A stretch of DNA of 64,000 bases from Roridomyces roridus (taxonomy: Eukaryota; Basidiomycota; Agaricomycetes; Agaricales; Mycenaceae). The position numbers and the translations under genes are program-made. The notes beneath the pieces were generated by a model. That model worked only from the letters and a program-made list of their open reading frames with translations, searched no databases and was not told the DNA's origin. Shown here piece after piece: positions 33,336 through 42,815 of this stretch; the first letter of the stretch is position 1, and every line of letters starts with the position of its first letter. Location of the stretch: the NCBI GenBank assembly GCA_029378245.1, contig JARKIF010000003.1:3162001-3226000 (forward strand), read 5' to 3'.

Positions 33336-33719
33336 AGCGATCGGTGAGATGAGATAAAAAATCCGGATTGGCCGCCGGCTCTAACTGGGCTCAGGCTGGT
33401 CCGTTTTCATCTGGCCGGTGGTGGAGTGAAGACAAGTAGTGGAACCACGTGCCGTGACATAGGTGATGGTTTTGATTGTTTCCGATTGATCATCATTGGA
33501 CTCGGGACTTGCTCAGGACTCTGGCGCTCTGCGGGTTGAATATTGTCGAAGAATGTCTCGACAGAAGTTAGTAACCAATTTCGACTCGGGCTGATTCAAT
33601 TGGGTTCAACGATTTGTAGTAGTCTGCTTTTTCCCGCACGAAAGTGCGAGCTTGAAGTGCGAAGTGCGGTCTTCCGCAGATTGCGGTAACATCCCAAGTC
33701 CGAAAAATGTCTGGCATAT
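33336..33719. other. intergenic, nothing recognised
   Basis: No feature seen between the SDR relic and the duplicated 2H block. Confidence 0.35.
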
Positions 33720-33789
33720 TAGTCGGAGACATACAATCCGGATGATAGGCAAGTAAGGTAGATACAACGGGGCAGGCTTTCTGATACAG

Positions 33790-33970
33790 AAGACATAAGT
33801 ACAGTGTCAATGCGTAAGTACAGCGTCAATGCGCAGTCCAGGTAATAAGTAAAGTGTTCATACGCAGTCCAGGTTTGAGATAAAGCGCAGTCCAGATAAA
33901 TAAATACAGCGTCTATGCGCAGTCCAGATTGGTCCAGATAATAAATAAAGCGTCTATGCGCAGTCCAGAC
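33790..33970 (-). repeat. degenerate minisatellite, GCGCAGTCCAGA unit
   Basis: Units of roughly 25-45 bp around AGCGTCTATGCGCAGTCCAG repeat about five times. A shorter, more decayed version sits at 35300-35430 behind the second gene copy. Confidence 0.65.
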
Positions 33971-34035
33971 AGTCAGTTCCACACGGATCCATAGAAGATG
34001 CCAGAATAATCTCGAGGTGTTCAAGGACTCACCGA

Positions 34036-34809
34036 CTACTTGCTCCCATACGCGAGCGTGTCGCGGCAAGAACGGCCGCACACCATCCCAGAGTCTTCCT
34101 CCGTGTTGACCTCGCTGGCGCCATCTTCGGACTCGGCATCGTCCTCCTCCGATTCACTCCCTGTAGGCCCGTGCTCCTCTACCTCCTCGAATTGGGAGTC
34201 AAACGGAAAGGCCGCGATGACCCTTCCGCGTTGGAGCAGCTCGCAGCCCGTGACTTTTACTGAAAGGCGGCGGCCAACATTCTCCGAATACTCATCAACG
34301 AGGGTGCCCACCTTGTGAGAGAGCTCTGCAGTGCTCATTACTCGGCCGAAGTACGGGATGTCAGCGGGCTTGGGCGGGCCCCGGTAGACGGAGAGGTGTG
34401 GCTCGTCGGTCGCCTTGCCTGGTATCCTATCATGACACTCATTGACGGCAGCACAGACGTCTCGCAGACTAGTAAATACGCACATGCGCTTGATGTCCTC
34501 GACAATATTTTTTAATCGATCCCGACGCGGGTACTCCTGGTCCCTGAGGCAGATAGCCACCCAATTGTCGGTGTCCCGCATCCCGAAGGATTCGAGGACG
34601 AAAGGGTTCGTCCATGGGGCACGTGCAACGGCGTCTAGTCTCCGGAGCATGGCGGAGAAGTGGCTTGCTCGTATGGTGAAAGCGGGGAAGAGGGTGACAT
34701 GGGCAGGGGCGCGACCCGGGAACAGCTTGGTCCGCAGATCATCGACCCAGTGGTAGTCTTGGCAGGCGGTGAGAGTGAGTTGGAGTAGTAGGTTTGTGAC
34801 AGTCGACAT
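34036..34809 (-). CDS. 2H phosphoesterase-like (2'-5' RNA ligase-like) protein
   Basis: A single exon of 257 residues starts at the ATG 34809. It has two H-x-[ST] motifs about 100 residues apart, HVTLF near residue 37 and HLSVY near residue 137. This is the signature of the 2H superfamily (LigT / cyclic phosphodiesterase fold), whose enzymes act on 2',3'-cyclic phosphates or 2'-5' linkages. The substrate here is unknown. The tail is strongly acidic (SESEEDDAESEDGASE). The frame is open 84 codons upstream, but only with a TTG, so the ATG was preferred. The neighbouring copy 35479-36579 is broken. Confidence 0.6.
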   Translation of the reverse strand: MSTVTNLLLQLTLTACQDYHWVDDLRTKLFPGRAPAHVTLFPAFTIRASHFSAMLRRLDAVARAPWTNPFVLESFGMRDTDNWVAICLRDQEYPRRDRLKNIVEDIKRMCVFTSLRDVCAAVNECHDRIPGKATDEPHLSVYRGPPKPADIPYFGRVMSTAELSHKVGTLVDEYSENVGRRLSVKVTGCELLQRGRVIAAFPFDSQFEEVEEHGPTGSESEEDDAESEDGASEVNTEEDSGMVCGRSCRDTLAYGSK

Positions 34810-35239
34810 AGAGAGGAAAGCAGGATGGGGGGGAGTCTCGGCGCAGTCCACGCAAGTGTGCCGGGCAGAAGCAAGGGGCCGAGGCCACGTAATCGCCTTC
34901 CATTCTGGAGAAGCAACGTAATCTCGGCGCGATAAGAGCTGATAAGAGCTCTCCGATCCGTTCGTTGATCGGAGAACTTCAACTCCGAGAAGAACAAAGA
35001 ACAGGGTCACGACATCAGGTCCGGATTCGTTTAACTTCAACGAGTCTTGGACGAGGTACAACGAGTGTTACTGTGCCATGTGGGCCATCCCGCAATCTTG
35101 ATTCTTGGCGAGACGTCTGGTCTTGAATGCAGCCCACAGTCACGAATTCCAAGAGCAATCGGAGCAATATGTGATTGGGGTCCCGACCGTCCTTTGAATG
35201 GTGTTTGTACAGTATTATATTTTAATTCATAGACCCATA

Positions 35240-36600
35240 AATAAGGTAGGTACAACAGGGCAGGCTTTGTGAATGGAGAAAGGAAAGAAGAAATAAGCAG
35301 AGTATCAATACGTAAGAAGAGTGGCAATGGCGCGGCCTGCGCAGTCCAGATAAATAAGCAAAGCACTATGTACAGCCCAGATCCCCAGATAATTGAAAGA
35401 AGTGAAGTATTTATGCGCAGGCCAAATAGCCCGGGGTTCCATAGAAGATGTCAGAATAATCTCGAGGTGTCCACGGACTCACCGGTTGTTTCCTCCCCCA
35501 TACGCGAAACTGTTGAGGCAAGAATGGCCAGACTCCATCCCAGAGTGCACCTCTTTGAGTTGAGAGTCAAACGAAAACGACGCGATGACGCTTCCGCAAC
35601 GGAGAAGCTCGTAGCCCGAAACTTGGATTGAAAGCGGGCGACGAACATTCTCCGAGTACTCATCCACGAGGCTGCCCACTCTCTGAGAGAGTTCTGCAGT
35701 GCTCATCCCTGGATCAAAGTGCCGCGGTCGGAAGTAGACAGAGAGGTGTGGCTCGTCGGTCGCACTGCCTGGTATCCTATCGTGGCTCTGATTAATGGTG
35801 ACACAAACGTCTCGCAGACTCGTGGATAATGCTCACATGCGCTCTATGAGCTGAACAATCTCCTTGAATCGATTGCGACGCGGAAAGTCCCTGTCCCTGA
35901 GGCGGATAGCGACCCAATTGTCGTTGTGCCGCATCCCGCATGATTCGAGGACGAATGGCCCGCGGTTAGTCCACGCCATACGCGCAACCGCGTCTAGTCT
36001 CTGTCTCATGGCGGGGTACTCGCTTGCTTGTATGTTGAAAGCAGGAAAGATGGTGACATGGGCAGGGACGCGGCCGGGGAACAAGCTGGCGGTCGACATA
36101 GGGGGAAAGTGAGGCGTTTCAAAAGAGGGAAGGGATATTCTTATACTGTCTCCCAGTCCACGCAAGCCGCCCGGCAGAAGGCTAGCCTCCAGAGCCGAGG
36201 TCAGGGAGTCCCCTTCCGGGTAGATTAACCCAAGGTGAAATAGGAGGAGAGACCATGGTGGCGGAGGCCAGAACGGAGCCATAGTCTGTGGAGAGAGACT
36301 AAAAGCGAGCAGATGGCAACGGAATCCCATGGTGAGTCGGAGTGACTCATCATTTAGGCTTCCATTCTTGAGAAGCAACGTCATCTCGGGCCCCAAATTA
36401 GAGTTCGCCGCGATCCGTTGAACGGTGTTGATTTTTGGTCTCCAGCCGAAGATTCTATTCGTCAGCGCAGGAGTGGGGAAGTTGACCGTACGGATGTCCT
36501 TTCTTCCGTTTATTGAGAACTCACTCCTGGAGAGTACACCAGTCTGTGATTGAAGGAGACGCAAGCAGGGACCTGCCATGAAGAACGGTGTCTGCGGGAC
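35240..36600 (-). repeat. tandem duplication unit 2 (2H-like gene)
   Basis: Second unit of the duplication described at 33720-35185, with a decayed minisatellite flank (35300-35430). Confidence 0.7.
35479..36579 (-). pseudogene. 2H phosphoesterase-like paralog with internal stop
   Basis: The frame from an ATG at 36579 (or 36099, matching MST of the intact gene) keeps HVTIF and the block FVLESCGMRHNDNWVAIRLR. It then meets TGA at about 35831, where the paralog has TGC. The same frame continues afterwards with SLRDVC, DEPHLSVY and MSTAELSQRVGSLVDEYSEN to 35479. About 24 residues after MST are missing compared with the paralog. Reading the GTGAGC at the stop as an intron donor does not restore the frame. 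A decayed tandem duplicate is the simplest view. Confidence 0.65.
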
Positions 36601-36801
36601 TCACTTTGTTTGAGGATTCCTTGATTACAACCGGAATAAATACACGGACTAAAGTTTGAATCTTACATCTCCTTCGCATTTGCGCCATTGCTCGAGTTAT
36701 GATTCTTCGCTTGATTTGGATACTAATTGTACGGTTTGGGTCAAAGATACACGGCACATATCATACAAAACTCTGTATTCAAATATACGATGGAACCTCC
36801 T

Positions 36802-37251
36802 TCAAGTCATGCGTTGCATCTGAGCGGCCCCTTCAACCGGCGCAATTCCCGTCCACCTATCCTTGACAAACAACTCAACCGAAATGGGTATATTCGCAAA
36901 ATCGGCAAAGTTTCCCGTCTGGATAGCCTGCGCGTCGCCGAACGCAGGGGTGAGATGAGTGATGGCGCTGCCGCAGTTGTCGCAGAAGACGCGGGTGACT
37001 GTGTTGCCGCTGGCAGCCTTGATGTTGTACTCCTTGACGGGGCCGGTGATGGTCACCTCCTTCTTGGGTGCGAGGACGTTGGTGCTGAAGGCGCTGCCGC
37101 TGGTTTGGCGACAGTCGGTACAGTGGCAGACGATCTGTGGGAGGGTGAGTCTGGAAGGATGAGGATGGTGACTGTGGCGCACCTGCTCGGCAAAGGTCGA
37201 GGCGAGCTCGATAGTAGTCTGTCCGCAGAGGCAAGATCCTTTGTGGGGCAT
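36802..37251 (-). CDS. GFA-domain protein (CENP-V/GFA family)
   Basis: Two exons, 37251-37183 and 37134-36802, give 133 residues. The zinc-ligand pattern of the GFA (glutathione-dependent formaldehyde-activating enzyme) fold is complete: SCLCG at residue 6, CHCTDCRQTSG and later CDNCGSAI. The length is the usual one for a single-domain member. Members of this family bind zinc; formaldehyde-glutathione activity is shown only for a few, so the enzymatic role is open. The intron has a GTGCGC donor. Confidence 0.85.
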   Translation of the reverse strand: MPHKGSCLCGQTTIELASTFAEQVRHSHHPHPSRLTLPQIVCHCTDCRQTSGSAFSTNVLAPKKEVTITGPVKEYNIKAASGNTVTRVFCDNCGSAITHLTPAFGDAQAIQTGNFADFANIPISVELFVKDRWTGIAPVEGAAQMQRMT

Positions 37252-38077
37252 GGTGGGGAGTTATGGAGTGTGGGAGTCACCCCAAGCTTCAATTTATACG
37301 GAATGGAGCGGCCCTCCGCTCTGGAATACCCACCACTCCTGTCATGACAGCTGGGAGCGATTCGACTGTTTTGGATAGGTGTTTTCCCAAAGACGCCAAT
37401 CAAGAATCAACCGTGGGATTTGCCGCGGGAGGTGGAGTTGACCCGAATTGGGAATGTTCAATTCTCAGTGGGGTCTATTTTCAATGAGGCAACCATATGT
37501 ACAACCAGGAGATGAATAGTTGAGGGTGAGAGCACCAGGCTAAAACCGTGCGAAGTCCTGGTGTCATTTTTGCGTCAAACCCAGACGCCGATACGGATAC
37601 TTTCGCGCACAGGTTCTCAATATACTCTCATGATGCACTGTGTCAGGGCGGACCGTTCAATTCGTCGCTCATCGTCCCAAATCAAAGTCGTTGAACTCTG
37701 AGGAGCAATGGGCTGAACCATCCCAGAATCCAGATCAACGTTGACCAGTCGGTGAACGCCGCAGAGTAGAGAAATCAAAGACGAGGAGATGACAGTGACA
37801 GTATAAGTGGAGGCGATACTGATCGGATACATCCCGCGAAGGCTCCGCGCGTGTATCTTGCCCATTGACCTTCGGATGTGTGTGGAGAGTCCTGTTCGAT
37901 TCGGGTATCCTCAATTTCGCAGTCTTCGCTTTTTAAACAGAGATTTCCCCTCAATAAGCATTCGGCCGTGTTGGCCGTGTTAGACAGATCGAAAACCGGA
38001 TTTACAGTCCTCGCTGTAGTGAAAATCCATCACCCGAAGGCATAAGGAGTGCACCTGCCTCGCTTATTGCGCTGCAA
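37252..38077. other. intergenic, nothing recognised
   Basis: No coding or RNA signal beyond short shadow frames. Confidence 0.4.
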
Positions 38078-39000
38078 TCACAGTGTACGCCCAAGAGACC
38101 AGCCTTTCAACTGCAATAGTCCAGGGCAAGTCCAGTGTGCAACAGAGAGATAATCTAGAAGCAAAAGTTTGTCGTAAATTTGAACGCAACCGGCGGTGAG
38201 GAACGTAGCCGTGCCGATGTCCTACGAATATGGGAATGACGCGGCAGCAGAAAGTGAACGTCGCACCTGCATGTAGGACAAGATGTGCGACAAAGGCGCC
38301 CAACCGAGAACTCGCGTGCCGTCGAGGTTCGCGGTGGGCTGCATCCGACGCCACCAAACCAGCTTGGATTGGCAATTGGTGAGGATGAACTTGGGCGTGA
38401 GGGAGACGGGCTGGAATTAGATCAGTTATTACTGTGAGGATGCTAATCATACGCGTACCTTCAAGTTCTGTTTGGACGACGCCGACGACGTGAAGAGATA
38501 CAAGCAAGGTTCATCGGCGCTGAGTGTACTGTCGAGCGCGTTGCTGCCGCTTCCATAGCGCTTGTTCAGAGCAGGGACTGTGGAGTTCTCCGGATGGAAC
38601 ACTCGAACTTCGACCGGGAGCACTGAAAGGAGGAGTTGGCCTAATACGCAGAGGAGAAGGATTGCGCACCTGAGGCCGGCGAAACGTTCGAGACATCCAC
38701 TGCAGACAGATACAGACACGCCGGCTTGACGATCTCGAGCATCCCGTCGAGAAGCGTGGGCGGGACGTGCGCGTCGATAGGGACGAAGATGCCGCCGATT
38801 TTCCACACAGCCAGCATCAGGGCGAAGACATACGGATGGTTCTCGCCGACGAAGGCAACCTTGGGGCGAGTACCGAGCGTTTCTTCGAGGTCGTGTGCCA
38901 TCACGTTGGAAACTGCTTCGAGTTCGGTGTATGTCCAGGCGTCCGAGCCGCATTCTATCACAGGGCGACCGACCGGAGGTGCGAGGATCGTTGGCGGTGA
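38078..39000 (-). pseudogene. truncated adenylate-forming (A-domain) enzyme
   Basis: Exons joined by good GT-AG introns read VIECGSDAWTYTELEAVSN, KVAFVGENHPYVFALMLAVW, GGIFVPIDAHVPP, then DEPCLYLFTSSASSKQNLK (core motif A3-like) and GTRVLGWAPLSHILSYMQ. The last part is DIGTATFLTAGCVQIYDKLL, followed by a stop at 38078. This is the N-terminal part of an AMP-binding domain as in NRPS-like adenylate-forming reductases of basidiomycetes. The later A-domain motifs, carrier and reductase domains are absent and there is no ATG in the first frame. Only about a quarter of such an enzyme remains, so a pseudogene is likely. Confidence 0.6.
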
Positions 39001-39798
39001 GGATGAAAGTGTCGAGGATACAGGTAGACATATCAGACATGATAGTCAACTGGTCGAAATGTACTAACGACGAGGGTTAAAAGACCTGTACGAGATACAT
39101 TAGATCAAGCCATCACCTCTTGGAATCGCAACGGACGCACCTCTACGGCGCACCCAATTGTACAGGGTCTGATTGGTCCAAAGACGCGTCGTCCGGAAAC
39201 GCGTCCGTTAGCAGCCGTCCCCTGGCCCATTGGCCAACGCCGGATCGTAGCCCGCGAGAGCCTTGAAAAAGACGATTGATTGGGTGTGCATCGAGTGGCA
39301 GAGAAAGGTTTGATGAATTCGAATGTCAATATAGGCCGAATGGGATGGCGCGCCACATTCGCGCCAGGTATACGCGGGAGAGCATGTCGTTCCTATGTCG
39401 TGGAATCCACTGGAATGTGCGCTATCTGCGCGGTGACCGAAACCAGGCCCTTTCCAAGTTTCCTCGCACCTACAGTCGACGACGGATATTGTCCCTCCTC
39501 TGGCTGGTCCTGGTTTCCTGGACGAATCAATGTTGTTTCTTGAGGAGCGGTACAAGCCAAGGTGAGATAGTGAGCGTGAAAAGCAAGAGCAGTCGGATTA
39601 TGTCATCTTACATGATCCGATTGATCGGTGTTCAACACGAATTTAGTTCAACTAAAGCCGCACCACTTCAAGTTCAGGTACAGACGTTGGACCAAAAACA
39701 CCCCATCGTTTAGTTGAAAGATTCACATTGTAAAAACTACATTTTTAGCATTCAAGATAGCCTCTCCATCGCCGGCAAACACCCTTATCGCCATTCCG
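39001..39798. other. intergenic, nothing recognised
   Basis: A minus-strand frame of 115 residues at 39208-39555 exists but has no recognisable domain. Confidence 0.35.
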
Positions 39799-40892
39799 TT
39801 ACATTCCACAGTGAAACTCTGCATCAGGAGGCATCGGTGTTGGCTGAGTCTCAGAATTCATCAAGTCAGTGCGACGCGTGTGTTGAACGATGAAATAGTC
39901 ACCGTTCTCTCGTTTGGGTAACGCTCGGCAGAGCTTGCGGTGTCCGGCAGCCCAGTCTTGAGATTGGCACTCTTTGGAGCAGTAAAACGCGCTTTGGCAT
40001 CTTGAACACTGCTTTAGATCCTCGTCCGTTCCAGTTGAGGAGATACACTGAGTGCGAATGAGACGCACGGAACGGTATAAATACGCCCATATAACTCACC
40101 TCGATGTTGTCGCAAGCTCTGGACTGATCTATCTCGCCGCGATCAAATTTTGCCAAACGGTCCGTGGCAACTCGAACGAAATCTTGCCACGCGCCAACAA
40201 ACTTCGAGTCACGGAACTGGCTACTATGGGTGAGAGTTTTGGCGTCGTTGAGGGCGGCGCGTAAGCTGCCGAGGACAGAGTTGCACACGCGAGCCTGGGA
40301 TAGGACGGAGCCCAACAACGCATGCTGCTGTTCCAAGAAGAATGAAGCGTCCCGGCGACCTGCACAGAGTACGATAGCACGAAGGATCCCACCGTCAAGC
40401 GCTTCTTTCACGCGAGTCGTGTGGGGCAAGACATCCATGAATTTCACCAGGGTGGACATGATCAGAGGGAGTGTCGCCGTCATGAACACCGAACTTGATC
40501 CGCCGAGGGTGAATACGGCGCTGCAGAGAACGTCCACAATGCCGTGAGAGGCGAGGTCATCATGCAGAGGAGGGTGAAGCGTGAAGTTGAGCACTGCCGC
40601 GATAACTATCCCGACGCGCATCAACACGGCATCCGGGCAAGGGCTCGATGGCGGAGGGATAATCAAGCGGAGGTGCTTCACGAGAAGCGACGCGAGATGA
40701 CTCATCGTGCCCCCAGCGCCGACCACAAGGTCTTTTACATTGGCGGGATTTGACATCTGCGACAGTCCAGAGACACAGGTGCAGACAGCATTGAGCACGG
40801 TGTTTGGTACGTTGGAGGGGTCGGGAGATGAGTCGGAGGGACTCGCAACAGTGGGGTGAAGGCAGGAAGACCCAATATATGATGACTAAGCT
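39799..40892 (-). CDS. MYND zinc-finger protein, C-terminal part
   Basis: The exon 40892-40100 encodes a helical, armadillo-like region (SHLASLLVKHLRL, KFMDVLPHTTRVKEALDGGI, VLGSLRAALNDAKTL). The exon 40047-39799 completes a MYND finger: RACDNIEC over the junction, then CSRC, YCSKEC and HRKLC. The finger at the C-terminus after a helical domain is a common plan in Agaricomycetes, and MYND fingers bind Pro-rich partners. The N-terminal end is unclear: the frame could continue into the 80-bp repeat and splice to 41057-41147 or to the exon at 41475-42021. Confidence 0.6.
40813..40892 (+). repeat. 80-bp perfect direct repeat, copy 1
   Basis: Identical to 41380-41459 over 80 bp. It spans the presumed acceptor side of an exon of the MYND gene. 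Confidence 0.9.
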
Positions 40893-41056
40893 GCGGCGTC
40901 GAATGGTACGCCACGGGTGGGTGCGGCAGCCAAGGGGTTCGTCGGCGCGAAGAATGGACCAGTCGCGTGAGACAGTGACAGGTAGTCGTGGGGGAGGGAT
41001 GCGGGTGTCGGCGTTGTCGATGGGTAGAGGGATGGGAACTGGGGTGGAGGTGCTTA

Positions 41057-41147
41057 CGGGTGCATGCCGTTCCTGCTCCTCCTCCTCTCGCTGCCTCCTC
41101 TCACGCTCCTTCCTGTTTTTCTTTTTTCGGGCGCTAGACGGCGCCAT
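41057..41147 (-). CDS. orphan basic first exon
   Basis: ATG at 41147 starts APSSARKKKNRKERERRQRE and an acidic-basic run ending HAP at a good GTAAGC donor. It may be the first exon of the MYND gene (joining at the CTTAG before 40892) or a separate gene start brought in by the local duplication. Confidence 0.3.
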
Positions 41148-41379
41148 TGCCACGTCACGAGTACGTAAACGGCGATGATGGTTGTAGTGAGGGGATGAGA
41201 GAGACGAGTGTTGAGAGAAGACGGGGACGACAGATACGCGGTGTCGTGAAAAAAATGAGCCGATGAGCTGGCTTCGAGGTGGTGAAAGCTGAAAACAGAG
41301 GAGAGGCCTCTGTGGGAGGTGGACAGACTATCTGGTCTGTAGGGGGTGGTGTAGAGCGAATCCCAGTCCAATCACCAAA

Positions 41380-41459
41380 TGGAGGGGTCGGGAGATGAGT
41401 CGGAGGGACTCGCAACAGTGGGGTGAAGGCAGGAAGACCCAATATATGATGACTAAGCT
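41380..41459 (+). repeat. 80-bp perfect direct repeat, copy 2
   Basis: Partner of 40813-40892. The segment between the two copies (40893-41379) holds the orphan basic exon. Confidence 0.9.
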
Positions 41460-41474
41460 ACAACAAGCCCTAAA

Positions 41475-42021
41475 TACTAGCTGATACCTCCGATAACCCC
41501 GAATGGAAGGGAGAGGCTGCCAGCCACTCCCCAACGTCCCCGAGGTTGATGGCAGTGACCCATCCCGCCGTCATAAACTCGCGGATTCGTGGTTGTGCTG
41601 CGAAGGATGCGGCCGACTCTGGAGCGGGGCAGAAACCCAAAATCACGGGGAGGAAGATGACGCGCATCTCATCGGACGACAGCAGCAGCCCGGGGGCTCT
41701 TTTGACGTTGATCTCCTCGAGGAATTGAATCCAGGCCCACGCAGATGACCAGACTTCCTCACGAGCCTCAGGATCAAGATAAGCGTGTAGGCATGCCAAT
41801 GCCTTCAAACTCAATGAGGCGCACGCAAAACGGTCTGGCCATGAAGTGATCGTGGAGATCGTCTTGTATTGTTCGCGGAGATGAGGAAGATCGGCGACGT
41901 TGAGGTGGACGTAGAACGCGGAGATGCAAGCAGCTTTTTGGGTTTTGGATGCGTTCTGTATCGCATTGTCTAGCATGTGTATACTCTGGACGACGCCATT
42001 GCTGGCAGACAATGCCAACAA
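41475..42021 (-). pseudogene. helical N-terminal exon of a MYND-family gene
   Basis: After a CTTAG acceptor at 42021 the frame reads HMLDNAIQNASKTQKAACIS, WPDRFACASLSLKALACL and TAGWVTAINLGDVGEWLA, then stops. The composition matches the helical half expected before the region encoded at 40892-40100. It ends next to the second copy of the 80-bp repeat, so the gene it belonged to has been split. It could still be spliced to the downstream exons. Confidence 0.4.
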
Positions 42022-42187
42022 CTAAGATGGGAGTGAGTTAAACAAACTAATAGGGTCCAGGGAGGAGGGAGGTCGGCTGCGGCAGGTTGGCGATGTGCCG
42101 GATGTGAAGCGATGGATGCATGAAGAGATGAGAGTGCAGTCCAAACACAGCCACATTGATCAATTCACACGGTCACTGGCTCTCGGT

Positions 42188-42618
42188 TCAGGAAGGTCGA
42201 AAACACGTCCTACACGAGTGCAACGCCAATTCGGCAGAGCTTGCGGTGTCCGGCAGCCAGCCAGGACCAGCCTTGAGAGATTGGCACGCTTTGGAGCGGT
42301 AAAACGCGCTTCGGCATCTTAAGCACTGCTCTAGATCATTGTCCTCTTTAATTGAAGAGATACACTGGATATGAATGGGCACGAGACGGTATAAATATGC
42401 CCATATGACGCATTGCCAATCTTGCCAGGCGCCAAAGAATTTCCAATCACGTAACTGAACACTGTGGGTTCGGCGTTGTTGAGGGCGGCGCGTAAGCTGC
42501 CGAGGACGGAGTTGCCCAACAGCGCATGCAGCCAGTGTTCCCGGAAGAATGATGCATCCCGGCAACCCGCACAGAGCACCATAGTACGAAGGATCCCACC
42601 GTCAAGCGCTTCTTTCAT
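42188..42618 (-). pseudogene. MYND protein relic, second copy
   Basis: Parallels 40047-40430: VKEALDGGI versus MKEALDGGI, CRDASFF, VLGSLRAALN and QCLRCRSAFYRSKACQS. A zinc ligand is lost (YCSKEC became YRSKAC) and the frame shifts several times. Confidence 0.6.
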
Positions 42619-42815
42619 CGGAAGGATGCAGAAGACTCTGGAGCGGGGCTGGATGTTATGGGCATTAGGTGAATTTCTTATCTGTCCAACACTTCCCTCC
42701 CAGACGGTCTAAAGTTGCAAACCAGGGGGAAAAACCTGTTATTATTTATTTTACAACATAAGTATAGACATACTAAGTAGGACAGTCAAGATTACTACAC
42801 AAGTATCAGGCTCAA

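Larger units (their letters stand above)
33720..35185 (-). repeat. tandem duplication unit 1 (2H-like gene)
   Basis: Contains a minisatellite 3' flank, the intact 2H-like gene and an upstream segment. Unit 2 at about 35240-36600 has the same order. Shared flank words are GGTAGATACAACGGGGCAGG / GGTAGGTACAACAGGGCAGG and TAGAAGATGCCAGAATAATC / TAGAAGATGTCAGAATAATC. Confidence 0.75.

Noticed and set aside
35780..35831. Intron hypothesis for the internal stop of the 2H paralog (GTGAGC...ATCAG)
   Set aside because: Removing it shifts the frame away from the conserved HLSVY motif, so a nonsense mutation is the better reading.
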